From JAVVEZ01 sp032250895 (GTDB lineage: Bacteria; Pseudomonadota; Gammaproteobacteria; Pseudomonadales; Pseudohongiellaceae): a stretch of 7,801 nt of DNA. The DNA lies in NCBI GenBank assembly GCA_032250895.1, contig JAVVEZ010000121.1, positions 1 to 7,801 on the forward strand, written 5' to 3'. Under the pieces are notes generated by a model, which had not been told where the DNA came from, searched no databases, and saw only the letters and a list, made by a program, of their open reading frames with translations. The position numbers and the translations under genes are program-made. Each line of letters opens with the position of its first letter. Within the stretch, counting starts at the first letter, position 1. This document shows, piece by piece, positions 7,049-7,801 of the stretch.

Positions 7049-7090
7049 TGATTTAAATAAGTTATTGAAAAACAATAAATTAATATTTAT
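7047..7090. other. AT-rich block upstream of the promoter
   Basis: Only four of these 44 bases are G or C, against a GC-rich background. It spans about -55 to -98 from the predicted start, where sigma-54 promoters commonly have an IHF site or intrinsically bent DNA. It includes the perfect 6-bp inverted repeat TTATTG/CAATAA with an A5 spacer at 7062-7078. No exact IHF consensus was found. Confidence 0.5.
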
Positions 7091-7188
7091 GGGTGACTGC
7101 TGTGATGCAAGACCGCTGCGATGTCGAGAAGATGCGCGCTTTGCGGTCTGCGTGCCGTTTTGGCGCTGAAATGCATCGGCTGCACTGT

Positions 7189-7233
7189 GTTGAGGCAATT
7201 CGTGTTGAGGCAATTCGTGTTGACGCAATTCGT
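7189..7233. repeat. Three tandem copies of a 15-bp repeat behind nasS
   Basis: On the plus strand GTTGAGGCAATTCGT occurs twice in full (7189-7203, 7204-7218) and a third time with one change, GTTGACGCAATTCGT (7219-7233). The array starts 10 bp beyond the nasS stop codon and lies about 200-240 bp upstream of the predicted sigma-54 start. It could be an operator array or a recent slippage expansion. The rest of 7091-7188 shows no gene or clear signal. Confidence 0.85.
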
Positions 7234-7242
7234 TGCTGTCAT

Positions 7243-7801
7243 TCAAAGCAGCATCCGGTCGGGGCCCAGCAGCAGTCCTTCTTCAAAATACCAGGGGCTG
7301 TCGTGCCGGTTCTCGGTTTTGAAATCCTGGCTGGGGCTGGCGATTCCCAGGGCGCGCGCCGCTTCCCGGTACAGGTCGGTGCGCCAGATGCTCTGCACCA
7401 GGGTGCTGCGCTGCTCGGTACTGATCGCTTTGCCGATCAGGGCACTGGTCTGCTGCACCATCCATTGTGCCTGTGAACGCCAGGGAAAGCCGGCCTGATG
7501 GCGCCCGAAGACATGGAAGTCGGGCAGTGATACCGGCGCCGTGCCCTTGCTGAAACAGTAGTTGCCGCTCAGGGAGGGCAGCAGCCGGTTCACCGGCAGG
7601 TTCAGGTAGCCGGGCGCACTCATGATGTCGGCAATCCGTAGCCGCTGTGCCGGGTCGCCGAGCTGATGGCAGGCTTCCATCAAGGCCATCCGCAGGCGCA
7701 GATGGGTGGCGGGATGCTGCTGGTGCCAGTGGGCGGTGACGCCGAGGATCTTTTCCGGGGCATTGTTCCAGATCTGATAGCCGCTGCTGACCACCGAGCC
7801 G
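7243..7801 (-). CDS. nasS: NasS-like nitrate/nitrite sensor, C-terminal part (cut by window edge)
   Basis: 185 C-terminal residues are visible; the 5' part is beyond the right edge. The segment GYQIWNNAPEKILGVTAHW is typical of NasS and is paralogous to IWHNNPEKVFGMTQAF in NrtA. LPDFHVFGRHQAGFPW likewise matches VPDFNVFFRHHATYPY in NrtA, so both share the NrtA/CmpA ligand-binding fold. NasS is cytoplasmic. By family knowledge it binds nitrate or nitrite and then releases the ANTAR RNA-binding protein NasT, which antiterminates the nas leader. It is distinguished from a transport receptor by lacking the NrtA C-terminal extension, by ending in a short GPDRMLL-like tail, and by being encoded before the operon promoter. 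Its TGA at 7245-7243 is followed by 427 bp without a gene. The absence of a signal peptide cannot be checked here. Confidence 0.85.
   Translation of the reverse strand, partial: GSVVSSGYQIWNNAPEKILGVTAHWHQQHPATHLRLRMALMEACHQLGDPAQRLRIADIMSAPGYLNLPVNRLLPSLSGNYCFSKGTAPVSLPDFHVFGRHQAGFPWRSQAQWMVQQTSALIGKAISTEQRSTLVQSIWRTDLYREAARALGIASPSQDFKTENRHDSPWYFEEGLLLGPDRMLL

Noticed and set aside
7070..7115. Possible sigma-70 promoter (TTGCAT ... AATATT) on the minus strand
   Set aside because: The -10 element is poor and such matches are expected by chance in an AT-rich block; the sigma-54 site downstream is far stronger.
7007..7246. 79-codon minus-strand open frame from a TTG, overlapping the nasS stop, with a repeated PQHEL segment
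   Set aside because: The repeat peptide is just the 15-bp DNA repeat translated. The start is TTG without a good Shine-Dalgarno, composition is unlike a protein, and the frame runs through the AT block and ends within the sigma-54 promoter.
7093..7476. Plus-strand open frame with VEAIR-type pentapeptide repeats
   Set aside because: Most of it is antisense to nasS and the repeats come from the 15-bp tandem array; no ribosome site or family resemblance.
1..7801. Search for CRISPR arrays, insertion sequences, tRNA genes, phage or defence genes
   Set aside because: No spaced repeats, transposase-like frames, terminal inverted repeats or tRNA-like folds were seen; all long coding frames belong to nitrate assimilation.

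Overview
The window carries most of one assimilatory nitrate/nitrite operon, transcribed entirely on the minus strand (right to left). GC-rich codon use, Shine-Dalgarno starts, an ABC-type nitrate importer, fused-domain NirB plus NirD, a NasS-type sensor and a -24/-12 promoter all point to a proteobacterium, most likely a gammaproteobacterium. The genus cannot be fixed from this sequence.

Layout in transcription order: (1) the 3' part of nasS, a cytoplasmic nitrate-sensor paralogue of NrtA, runs off the right edge and ends at 7243. (2) A 427-bp control region (6816-7242) holds a three-copy 15-bp tandem repeat, a 44-bp very AT-rich block, a well-spaced sigma-54 promoter, and a ~177-nt leader RNA. 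The leader contains two long hairpins, a small hairpin with an A1/G4 hexaloop as bound by ANTAR antiterminators, and a strong intrinsic terminator. (3) nrtA (periplasmic binding protein), nrtB (permease) and nrtD (ATPase) form the nitrate/nitrite importer. (4) nirB and nirD form the NADH-dependent assimilatory nitrite reductase. (5) nasA, the molybdenum nitrate reductase, runs off the left edge after 194 codons.

The genes are tightly packed: nrtA/nrtB overlap by 14 bp, nirB/nirD by 11 bp and nirD/nasA by 4 bp, and the other two gaps are 22 and 24 bp. The implied pathway is import of nitrate by NrtABD, reduction to nitrite by NasA, and reduction to ammonium by NirBD. The implied control has two tiers. 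A sigma-54 promoter would respond to nitrogen limitation through an NtrC-type activator. Readthrough of the leader terminator would respond to nitrate or nitrite through NasS releasing the ANTAR protein NasT. nasT is not in the window; since nothing codes for it between nasS and nrtA, it must lie upstream of nasS or elsewhere.

The coding content is a known system. The part most worth a second look is the control region, especially the mutually exclusive ANTAR-like hairpin and terminator, the unusual first two leader hairpins, and the tandem repeat behind nasS.
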